A stretch of 6,851 nt of DNA from positions 1-6,851 of the forward strand of contig QNAH01000149.1 in the NCBI GenBank assembly GCA_003641425.1, given 5' to 3'. The first letter of the stretch is position 1. The number at the start of each line of letters is the position of its first letter. The stretch comes from Candidatus Zixiibacteriota bacterium. Its GTDB lineage: Bacteria > Zixibacteria > MSB-5A5 > GN15 > PGXB01. Shown one piece after another: positions 1 through 4,909 of this stretch. Position numbers and translations under genes: made by a program. The notes under the pieces are model-generated. The model worked only from the letters and a program-made list of their open reading frames with translations, searched no databases and had not been told where the DNA came from.

Positions 1-1
1 G

Positions 2-1084
2 ATCGGCAATATCAAACCGCAGGAAGGTGTCGTTTATGCCGCCCTGGGTCTGGGAAAGACGATTGTCGAGGGAGGCAATTGTCTCTACTTTTCTCCCAGC
101 AATCCCCAGCATCTGCCGCAGTTTTCCTCGGCCAAAGATTTTCTCAATAATTCACAGCACAATTTCTTTGCCATCGACATGTCCGACACCTGTGTTCAGC
201 CGGAGCCCGGCGCCGAAGCCGGACTGGTTAAACTGCGGATAGATCAGGCGATGGATCACGGCAGTCTTCAGTATGTCGGCTCGACATATTCACCCGATAA
301 TGATCGTGTCACTGAAGGCGTCAATCGTCCCGGAATCAAACTGGTCACCTTCGCGCCCATTTTAAAGTCAAGAATTTTCCCGCTCGACGAAATTATCAGG
401 TTTCTGCTTCAATTGGGCTCATCGGGAATGAATATTCCGGTCGAGATCGAATTTGCCGCCGAGTTGAGCGCCGATCCGAAAAAACCACACAACTTCGGAT
501 TTCTGCAGATCCGTCCGATGGCGACCGAGATGGTGCTCGAAGGAGTGACACTGGATAAATTCGACAACGATGAGATCATCTGCAAAAGCAACCAGGCTTT
601 AAGCAACGGACGAAATAACACCATCAAAGATATAATCTATGTCAATCCCGACAATTTCGACCGCGCCGATATGCCCGCGATGGCGGCCGAGGTGGGACGA
701 TTCAACGATCTTTTTAAAGAAGAAAACCGCCCCTATTTATTGATCGGGCCCGGACGATGGGGTACTGCCGACCGGTGGCTGGGCATACCGACAACCTGGG
801 ACCAGATCTCATCGGCGCAGATAATTATCGAGGCGGCTTACGGTGATTTCGCAGTGACGCCGTCATTCGGAACCCACTTTTTCCAGAACCTGATCGCTTT
901 CCAGATCGGTTACCTGACTATCAACAGCTTCAATGACGAAAATTTCATCAACTGGGAATGGCTCAAATCGCAGAAAGTGGCCGATGAAACTGAACATATC
1001 CGTCATATTCGTCTTAAAAAACCGGTCGAATCACTTATCGACGGTCATGACGGCCGCGCGGTGATTCTCAAACCAAAGATCTGA
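2..1084 (+). CDS. PEP/pyruvate-binding domain protein, C-terminal part (5' truncated)
   Basis: The reading frame is open from base 2 to tandem in-frame stops TGA-TAA (1082-1087), giving 360 visible residues; the start lies left of the window. Residues 9-25 (GVVYAALGLGKTIVEGG) and 165-172 (FGFLQIRP) resemble the end of the ATP-grasp-like PEP/pyruvate-binding domain of pyruvate phosphate dikinase and PEP synthase, where the family has a GLG...V.GG stretch and a final LQ.RP. A distinct C-terminal block follows, with GPGRWG (249-254), LGIPTTWDQIS (260-270) and GTHFFQNL (290-297), typical of large PEP/pyruvate-binding proteins known from FCB-group bacteria. The protein stops there: no phosphohistidine swivel domain and no PEP-utilising TIM barrel follow, so it should not be called a complete PPDK or PEP synthase. 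It is probably cytoplasmic, as no membrane segment is visible. An ATG at 179 is internal to the conserved domain and is not the start. Substrate and partner are unknown. Confidence 0.85.
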   Translation: MGNIKPQEGVVYAALGLGKTIVEGGNCLYFSPSNPQHLPQFSSAKDFLNNSQHNFFAIDMSDTCVQPEPGAEAGLVKLRIDQAMDHGSLQYVGSTYSPDNDRVTEGVNRPGIKLVTFAPILKSRIFPLDEIIRFLLQLGSSGMNIPVEIEFAAELSADPKKPHNFGFLQIRPMATEMVLEGVTLDKFDNDEIICKSNQALSNGRNNTIKDIIYVNPDNFDRADMPAMAAEVGRFNDLFKEENRPYLLIGPGRWGTADRWLGIPTTWDQISSAQIIIEAAYGDFAVTPSFGTHFFQNLIAFQIGYLTINSFNDENFINWEWLKSQKVADETEHIRHIRLKKPVESLIDGHDGRAVILKPKI

Positions 1085-1184
1085 TAAATGTCTTTTTTCT
1101 TATCTATCCGCGCATCCTGTTATTTCTTAAGAATTTCTTCCCAAATAACGGTTAATTCACGTAAAATTGAATAATAATGAAACC

Positions 1185-1213
1185 TTGATATTTTTCTCCA
1201 GTCATATTATGTT
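1185..1213 (+). promoter_or_regulatory. Candidate promoter for the S9 peptidase gene
   Basis: TTGATA (1185-1190) and TATGTT (1208-1213) are separated by 17 bp, giving a predicted transcription start near 1220 and a leader of about 33 nt that includes the ribosome-binding site. A second pair, TTGACG (1212-1217) and TATAAC (1231-1236), has a 13-bp spacer but would start transcription at about 1243, inside the ribosome-binding site, so it is the weaker choice here. No start site is known; this is pattern matching in AT-rich DNA. Confidence 0.3.
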
Positions 1214-1240
1214 GACGAACAATCTTAATTTATAACTATC

Positions 1241-1247
1241 AAGGAGG
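1241..1247 (+). promoter_or_regulatory. Ribosome-binding site of the S9 peptidase gene
   Basis: AAGGAGG lies 5 nt before the ATG at 1253. It is a strong Shine-Dalgarno match and fixes that start. It also shows that this genome uses normal SD initiation, which makes its absence at the membrane-protein gene (4910) meaningful. Confidence 0.85.
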
Positions 1248-1252
1248 AGATA

Positions 1253-3238
1253 ATGTTATCACGAGTGACCATGGTATTTCTCCTGCTGTTTGTACTTGTC
1301 TGCGGCGCTTTCGCGCAGGATGCCGGAAAGGTCGAGGAGATCCTCAAAGAAATCGATCCCTGGGTCCTGACCGACACGGCTAAAATCATGGCCTTTATCG
1401 ACAGCACTAATGCCGTTACCACGGAAATGATCGAAAGCTCCGAATTCTGGGAACCGACTGTCCGCGATCTGTCTTTCCTTCTCGGAATTGATCTTATCAC
1501 CAGCCCCCAGGTGGACAATACCGGGCGGCTTTATTTTTCCATGCGCCTGACCGGTGAGCAGTCGGCCCTGTTTTACTCCGACAGTCCGGGCGGCTGGCCG
1601 GTACAGTTGACACCCAACAACTGGAGCGAAGAAGGTATCACTATCAGCGATTACGCGGTGCATCCATCGGGTGACTTTGTCATCGTCGATACGTACGTTC
1701 ACGGCGATGAGTGGCACGACCTGTGGTACTTCGCGCGCAATGGTGAATTCCGGCCGCTCCTGGTCAGCCGGACACTGAGTTACTATGGGCCTTACTGGGA
1801 TGAGGACAATCCGGATCATTTTTATGTTGTGACATACGACCGCAAGGTTTTCCAGATCGCCGATTACAATCTCAAGACCGGCGTGCTGGATACTCTCTAC
1901 ACCGAACCGGGTATTTTCTATCCGACCGACTACTATAAAGGCAAAATGCCGATTATCCGCTCGTATTCCGGTTTCGAACAGCAGTTGGGCATATATGATG
2001 TAGCTGCCAACACAATCACAAATATTTCCGATACCGCCATGTTCGAAAGCGCGACTTTTACCATGGACGGCAAAATCGTGACACGCACCTCGGCCATGTC
2101 GAATGAAGATGAATTTCTTAAATTCTGCCTGATCGATCCGGCCAGGCCCAATGAGTTCAAAGTCATATATGATCCCGAAACCGAGGTTGAAGGCGGCGGT
2201 CTCGACAGGAAAAAGAACCTGATATTTGCCACGCTCAATACCGATGGTTATTCCAGTTTGGCCTGTGTCGATCTTGACGGCAAAGAAATCGCAATGCCGA
2301 AGACTGATATCGGTATTATCAGCGGTTTGAGCAGTAACGACTCGGGCGATGTGGTTTTTGATTTTTCCGCCCCGACTGTACCGCCGACAGCATACATGTT
2401 CAAGATGGGCGAAAACAAACTGCATCAGATCGGCCACGTCTCGACTTTCGGATTTGATTTTTCGCATGTTAAAGTCGATCTGATCAAGTACAAATCTGAA
2501 GACGGTACCGATATACCGGCCTTTATATATATCCCTGAAAACGCCAAGCAGGATGGTTCCAATCCGGCTATTATAGATTACCATGGAGGTCCGGCCGGAC
2601 AGAGCCGCCCCTATTTCCAGCGTAACATGGCCTTCGCCCTTAGCAAGGGCTTCATCTTCATGCGCCCCAATGTGCGCGGTTCGACCGGTTACGGCCCGGC
2701 TTACGAGCTGGCCGATAATATGGAGGGCCGTTTTGCGGCGCTGAAAGACGCCGAAGGTGCGATCGATTACCTGATCAATGAAGGCTGGTCGAATTCCGAT
2801 AAGATTGCTATCTGGGGTGCTTCGTACGGCGGCTACACGGTTAACTGGCTGGGAACGCAGTGCCCGGAAAAGATCGCTGTTATTGTCTCCGAGGTCGGTG
2901 TGGCCGAACCGGATCATACCACCACCTATTCTCATCCGGCCTTTATGCCGTACTGGGAAAAAGAGTACGGCCCGATCGGCGGTGAACTTAACCGCAAGCT
3001 GGCGCCGCTCTTTTATGCTGAGAACCTGACCGCGCCGATCCTGGTCACCGGCGGATTCAATGATCCCCGCGTGCCCCCGTCGGATCCTCGCCGCTTTGCC
3101 TATGTGCTGAACAAACTGGGCAAGAAAGTGTGGTACTACGAGGAGATAGAGGCCGGTCACGGTGCCTCGACCAAAGCGCAGATCATTCATGATCTGGCCA
3201 CCAATTACGTTTTCACAATGATGCATATCATGAAGTAA
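1253..3238 (+). CDS. Secreted S9-family (prolyl oligopeptidase) serine peptidase
   Basis: The gene is complete, 661 residues, and starts at the ATG behind AAGGAGG. Residues 1-21 form a type I signal peptide (Arg4, hydrophobic core 8-17, AFA before Gln22); Cys17 is not in a proper lipobox, so a soluble periplasmic or secreted enzyme is expected. Residues from about 70 to 400 are the variable, beta-rich region expected to be the propeller that gates the active site. The C-terminal alpha/beta-hydrolase domain has HGGP (444-447, oxyanion-hole region), the nucleophile elbow GASYGGY with Ser524, Asp604 in GGFNDPRVP, and His636 in AGHG. Triad spacings of 80 and 32 residues match the DPP4/acylaminoacyl-peptidase side of the family (human DPP4 is about 78 and 32), and the total length is usual. 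It should hydrolyse short peptides, probably for peptide scavenging. The exact specificity (dipeptidyl, acylaminoacyl or oligopeptidase) cannot be read from the sequence. It stands alone, with its own RBS and terminator. Confidence 0.95.
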   Translation: MLSRVTMVFLLLFVLVCGAFAQDAGKVEEILKEIDPWVLTDTAKIMAFIDSTNAVTTEMIESSEFWEPTVRDLSFLLGIDLITSPQVDNTGRLYFSMRLTGEQSALFYSDSPGGWPVQLTPNNWSEEGITISDYAVHPSGDFVIVDTYVHGDEWHDLWYFARNGEFRPLLVSRTLSYYGPYWDEDNPDHFYVVTYDRKVFQIADYNLKTGVLDTLYTEPGIFYPTDYYKGKMPIIRSYSGFEQQLGIYDVAANTITNISDTAMFESATFTMDGKIVTRTSAMSNEDEFLKFCLIDPARPNEFKVIYDPETEVEGGGLDRKKNLIFATLNTDGYSSLACVDLDGKEIAMPKTDIGIISGLSSNDSGDVVFDFSAPTVPPTAYMFKMGENKLHQIGHVSTFGFDFSHVKVDLIKYKSEDGTDIPAFIYIPENAKQDGSNPAIIDYHGGPAGQSRPYFQRNMAFALSKGFIFMRPNVRGSTGYGPAYELADNMEGRFAALKDAEGAIDYLINEGWSNSDKIAIWGASYGGYTVNWLGTQCPEKIAVIVSEVGVAEPDHTTTYSHPAFMPYWEKEYGPIGGELNRKLAPLFYAENLTAPILVTGGFNDPRVPPSDPRRFAYVLNKLGKKVWYYEEIEAGHGASTKAQIIHDLATNYVFTMMHIMK

Positions 3239-3271
3239 TATTTATCATTATATCATAGTACAATCATTATC

Positions 3272-3303
3272 AAGGCGGGTTTTCAGCCCGCCTTTTTATT
3301 TTT
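3272..3303 (+). terminator. Intrinsic terminator of the S9 peptidase gene
   Basis: AAGGCGGG (3272-3279) pairs with CCCGCCTT (3287-3294) around a short TTTTCAG loop, followed directly by a T-rich run (3293-3303 with one A). It lies 34 bp after the stop codon. This is a textbook rho-independent terminator. Confidence 0.9.
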
Positions 3304-3313
3304 GCGGATTTTT

Positions 3314-3336
3314 TGCAGAGACAGCGTATCGCGCTG
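3314..3336 (+). repeat. TGCAG-edged hairpin 1
   Basis: TGCAG at 3314-3318 is followed after 3 nt by a stem CAGCG (3322-3326) with CGCTG (3332-3336). The first 12 bases closely resemble those of the hairpin at 3425, suggesting a shared family edge with a different core. Confidence 0.55.
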
Positions 3337-3368
3337 ACTTCTTTTTAAGGCAATGTAGCCGGAAAGTC

Positions 3369-3389
3369 TGCAGTCCAGGCTTTAGCCTG
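3369..3389 (+). repeat. TGCAG-edged hairpin 2
   Basis: TGCAG at 3369-3373 is followed after 2 nt by the stem CAGGC (3376-3380) / GCCTG (3385-3389) with loop TTTA. The architecture matches the neighbouring hairpins, with a different core sequence. Confidence 0.55.
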
Positions 3390-3424
3390 TCATCATTATT
3401 AATATCATAAGACTATTAATCTTT

Positions 3425-3450
3425 TGCAGGGACAGGGTAGTACCCTGTCC
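3425..3450 (+). repeat. TGCAG-edged hairpin 3 (perfect 10-bp arms)
   Basis: TGCAG at 3425-3429 directly abuts the arms GGACAGGGTA (3430-3439) and TACCCTGTCC (3441-3450), which are perfectly complementary around a single central G. Confidence 0.75.
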
Positions 3451-3465
3451 ATACATAATATTAAA

Positions 3466-3495
3466 GTGCTGTCAGGTCACTGCACCTGACAGCAC
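3466..3495. repeat. 12-bp perfect inverted repeat
   Basis: GTGCTGTCAGGT (3466-3477) and ACCTGACAGCAC (3484-3495) pair without mismatch around the 6-nt loop CACTGC. No T-tract follows on the plus strand, so it is not an obvious terminator. It lacks the TGCAG edge of its neighbours and seems to be a separate repeat family. Confidence 0.75.
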
Positions 3496-3504
3496 AAAAC
3501 CGCA

Positions 3505-3572
3505 TGCAGGGGCGCACCCATGTGTGCGCCTGTCTTGAATACACCCGGGCCGACACACAGGTCGGCCCCTGC
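3505..3572. repeat. Nested palindromic element with 8-bp terminal inverted repeats
   Basis: The outer ends GCAGGGGC (3506-3513) and GCCCCTGC (3565-3572) are perfect inverted repeats. Inside each end is a hairpin: GGCGCAC (3511-3517) / GTGCGCC (3524-3530), and GGGCCGAC (3547-3554) / GTCGGCCC (3561-3568). The whole resembles a tiny MITE-like or BIME-like unit of 67 bp with two facing hairpins. It codes for nothing. Confidence 0.75.
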
Positions 3573-3583
3573 TCATTCTCTTT

Positions 3584-3680
3584 CACCCCTCTGGAGAGAG
3601 GTGCCCCGAGTCTTCGCGGGGCGGGGTGTGTTATTTCGTCGTTTGGTTTACACACCCCTAAATCCCCTCTCGAGAGGGGA
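3584..3680. repeat. Compound element of four adjoining hairpins
   Basis: Four stems follow almost without gaps: 3584-3592 with 3595-3603 (one mismatch); GCCCCG (3603-3608) with CGGGGC (3617-3622); GGGGTGTG (3623-3630) with CACACCCC (3651-3658) around a 20-nt loop; and the perfect 18-bp palindrome at 3663-3680 (TCCCCTCTC then GAGAGGGGA). It looks like a mobile structured repeat rather than a gene. Confidence 0.7.
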
Positions 3681-3700
3681 CTTATGATATTTTCAGTTCT

Positions 3701-3752
3701 TGCAGGGAAGGAGTCTCCGGCCGAAAACCCCGCATTTCGCGGTGACTCCTGC
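3701..3752. repeat. TGCAG-edged hairpin 4 with internal stem
   Basis: TGCAG starts at 3701. AGGAGTC (3709-3715) pairs with GACTCCT (3744-3750), and the outer GC (3702-3703) matches GC (3751-3752), so GCAGG-type sequence occurs at both ends. An inner stem CCGC (3730-3733) / GCGG (3739-3742) lies near the right arm. Confidence 0.6.
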
Positions 3753-3776
3753 CATATTAACGCTGTCTTTATTGTG

Positions 3777-3802
3777 GGCGGCAGACGGCCACGCCTGCCG
3801 CC
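3777..3802. repeat. 8-bp GGCGGCAG hairpin
   Basis: GGCGGCAG (3777-3784) and CTGCCGCC (3795-3802) are perfectly complementary around a 10-nt loop. It lies only 8 bp before the dRS3-like repeat. Confidence 0.65.
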
Positions 3803-3807
3803 TCTCT

Positions 3808-3834
3808 GTCATTCCTGCGCAGGCGGGAATCCAG
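3808..3834 (+). repeat. dRS3-like repeat, plus orientation
   Basis: ATTCCTGC ... GGGAAT (3811-3830), preceded by GTC and followed by CCAG, matches the widespread ATTCCC-N8-GGGAAT repeat known as dRS3 in Neisseria and seen as dispersed repeats in many bacteria. It folds as an 8-bp stem (one G-T pair) with a 4-nt loop. An inverted relative lies at 4371-4396. Confidence 0.75.
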
Positions 3835-4077
3835 AAAATGGGTTCGTTTTCTCACTTTTTAATGTATTTTTGTACAACTCTATCCCTGCCAACGGGATAC
3901 ACGACCATTGCATCCTCAAGTCAATCAATGACTTACGAGAGCTATACCCCTCCCGTTGCAACACGCAGGCGTACAGCAATTTACTCCGCCATGCAAAACC
4001 GTCATAAGTTTCACCATAAATATCATAATTAATTAACCTCCGGGTACAATACACCCTCTATATATGAGTCCCTGATT

Positions 4078-4127
4078 CCGATCATCACCGATGTACTAGT
4101 GAAATCGTACATGGTGATGATTTTCGG
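4078..4127. repeat. 15-bp stem-loop with one bulged base
   Basis: ATCATCACC (4081-4089) pairs with GGTGATGAT (4113-4121), and after a bulged G4090 ATGTAC (4091-4096) pairs with GTACAT (4107-4112). The loop is TAGTGAAATC. A further CCG/CGG pair (4078-4080, 4125-4127) closes the base past three bulged T. It is the longest stem in the window and the first of three consecutive hairpins. Confidence 0.75.
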
Positions 4128-4132
4128 CAGAC

Positions 4133-4151
4133 CAGGAGTTTTACACTCCTG
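4133..4151. repeat. 7-bp hairpin
   Basis: CAGGAGT (4133-4139) and ACTCCTG (4145-4151) pair perfectly around TTTAC. It begins 5 nt after the base of the preceding stem-loop. No poly-T follows, so a terminator is not supported. Confidence 0.6.
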
Positions 4152-4154
4152 ACA

Positions 4155-4173
4155 TTTCATGCGAAGCATGAAA
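4155..4173. repeat. 8-bp hairpin with GAA triloop
   Basis: TTTCATGC (4155-4162) and GCATGAAA (4166-4173) pair perfectly around GAA. It is the third of three stems packed into 96 nt and lies 3 nt after the second. Confidence 0.65.
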
Positions 4174-4251
4174 ATCGCAATAAGCAACTAAAGCATGGGG
4201 CCAAACGGAAATCGGATTTTTTATTGTTTGATATGAGTGAACTTTGAGGAT

Positions 4252-4363
4252 GTGGTGCTGGGTGCAGCGATCCGACACCACAGAAGGACGGGGACACACC
4301 GGAATAGACAAGGGTGTATTTGATATACGCCCCGGTGTCGGGTGCAAAGACCCGACACCACAG
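4252..4363. repeat. Hairpin family duplicated with 80-bp offset
   Basis: The sequence around 4261-4291 recurs at 4341-4371 with few changes (shared blocks GGTGCA, CCGACACCACAGA and GG). Copy 2 forms a perfect 10-bp stem, GGTGTCGGGT (4334-4343) / ACCCGACACC (4350-4359), with loop GCAAAG. Copy 1 (4252-4281) has two mismatched positions in its stem. Between them a third hairpin, GGGTGTAT (4312-4319) / ATACGCCC (4325-4332), has one G-T pair. Confidence 0.7.
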
Positions 4364-4370
4364 AGGGATG

Positions 4371-4396
4371 GATTCCCGCCTGGCGCGGGGATGACA
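4371..4396 (-). repeat. dRS3-like repeat, minus orientation
   Basis: Read on the minus strand this is GTCATCCCCGC ... GGCGGGAATC, matching the repeat at 3808-3834. The stem pairs 4372-4379 with 4385-4392 (one G-T). It directly abuts the 3' side of the 80-bp-offset repeat and merges into the 20-bp-spaced boxes that follow. Confidence 0.7.
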
Positions 4397-4455
4397 AGAA
4401 AAAGTGGAAATGACAAAAGAGAATTGGGGATAACATTTGGGTAATGGGAATAACA
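4386..4455 (+). repeat. Four 11-nt boxes at 20-bp spacing
   Basis: Boxes resembling TGGRRATRACA begin at 4386 (first base C), 4405, 4425 and 4445, a spacing of 19, 20 and 20 bp. The intervening bases are purine-rich and not conserved. It is a degenerate short tandem repeat, possibly grown out of the dRS3-like repeat's own GGGGATGACA end. Confidence 0.6.
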
Positions 4456-4549
4456 CAAAAAAAGAGTCGTGGCAGAGGTGAAACATTATAAACACAGTAC
4501 TATAAAAACAGTGATGATTTTGATGGGGCGGAAAAATGTGATGTTAAAA

Positions 4550-4601
4550 CACGCGCATAGGACAAAACAAAACCATTTTTTTATAACCCGATGAGCGCGT
4601 G
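4550..4601. repeat. Widely spaced CACGCGC / GCGCGTG dyad
   Basis: CACGCGC (4550-4556) and GCGCGTG (4595-4601) are inverted around 38 AT-rich bases. Both are followed by CATAG after a short gap. A structural role is uncertain because of the long spacer. Confidence 0.35.
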
Positions 4602-4678
4602 CATAGTACAACGAAAAAAATTCGTCATTTTCGGCAAAATCGGCCGCAAAATCGTTACCGTTTCTATAAAGAAACTGC

Positions 4679-4702
4679 CGCGGACAGGAATGTCCGCGCT
4701 AC
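4679..4702 (-). repeat. REP-like hairpin with GTAG edge
   Basis: CGCGGACA (4679-4686) and TGTCCGCG (4691-4698) form a perfect 8-bp stem around GGAA. On the minus strand the tetranucleotide GTAG (4702-4699) directly abuts the stem. GTAG or GGAG next to a hairpin is the signature of REP sequences handled by RAYT-type transposases, although none is encoded in this window. Confidence 0.65.
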
Positions 4703-4848
4703 GTTGGAGATGAATAATTTATGGGTGGCGGCCTCAAACCGGTTTTGTCCAAAACCATATTTGGAAATGTGGAAATTGCGGATGCCGGGTTTATCAAAAA
4801 TTATATTTCTGACGATATATATAAGATAACGGAATATGAATGAAATTT

Positions 4849-4890
4849 GATGATTATCGCTCTTTCATTTCAATCTTGACAATAATCATC
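4849..4890. promoter_or_regulatory. Operator-like 9-bp dyad over the membrane-protein promoter
   Basis: GATGATTAT (4849-4857) and ATAATCATC (4882-4890) are perfect inverted repeats separated by 24 bp. The right arm fills the spacer between the -35 and -10 hexamers. A smaller dyad, TGAAAT (4841-4846) / ATTTCA (4867-4872), overlaps it. A bound dimeric regulator here could block or bend the promoter; the protein is unknown. Confidence 0.4.
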
Positions 4891-4900
4891 TTCGTATAAT
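4876..4900 (+). promoter_or_regulatory. Promoter of the small membrane-protein gene, likely leaderless
   Basis: TTGACA (4876-4881) and TATAAT (4895-4900) both match the sigma-70 consensus exactly, but the spacer is only 13 bp. Transcription from this -10 would start about 7 bp downstream, near 4907, three bases before the ATG at 4910. There is no Shine-Dalgarno sequence, only TTTTTTTGGT. A leaderless or nearly leaderless mRNA is the simplest reading. The non-standard spacer leaves open that only the -10 is used, or that a different sigma factor is involved. Confidence 0.5.
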
Positions 4901-4909
4901 TTTTTTGGT

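Larger units (their letters stand above)
3304..4875. repeat. Gene-free palindromic-repeat island
   Basis: No credible protein gene lies in this stretch of about 1.5 kb. Open frames here translate through palindromes and give peptides such as IPAQAGIQ, the known artefact of dRS3-like repeats. At least sixteen hairpins or dyads of 5-15 bp occur, listed separately where they are clear. Residual parts (3391-3421, 3835-4077, 4174-4250, 4456-4549, 4703-4840) are mostly AT-rich, and I see only weak dyads in them, for example TATCCC/GGGATA at 3881-3899, AAGTCA/TGACTT at 3918-3934 and GGTTTT/AAAACC at 4741-4756. No tRNA, rRNA or CRISPR array was seen. The island looks like a landing ground for several families of small mobile or REP-like repeats. 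Confidence 0.8.

Noticed and set aside
179..1084. ATG at 179 as the start of the first gene
   Set aside because: Conserved domain sequence (ALGLGKTIVEGG) lies upstream in the same open frame, so the gene begins outside the window.
1124..1133. Palindrome TTCTTAAGAA as terminator of the first gene
   Set aside because: It has no loop, is AT-only at its centre, and has no following T-run; a terminator cannot be supported.
1259..3226. Near full-length open frame antisense to the S9 peptidase (655 codons)
   Set aside because: It lies wholly within the peptidase gene, has no recognisable domain, and is explained by third-position GC bias on the coding strand. The sense frame has signal peptide, triad, RBS and terminator.
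3466..3495. Second terminator after the peptidase gene
   Set aside because: The stem is perfect but no T-tract follows on the plus strand, and a good terminator already exists at 3272-3303.
3504..4032. Open frames of 167 and 110 codons in the repeat island
   Set aside because: They read straight through palindromes and the dRS3-like repeat, giving the artefact peptide IPAQAGIQ; no RBS and no domain.
4141..4495. Three overlapping minus-strand open frames of 71-112 codons
   Set aside because: They translate the duplicated hairpins and the inverted dRS3-like repeat in different frames, with no conserved content.
3304..4702. CRISPR array
   Set aside because: The repeats belong to several families, differ in sequence and spacing, and there are no uniform spacers or cas genes.
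4599..4829. 76-codon open frame upstream of the membrane-protein gene
   Set aside because: It contains the REP-like hairpin at 4679-4698, has no Shine-Dalgarno sequence, and its composition is basic and low in coding character.
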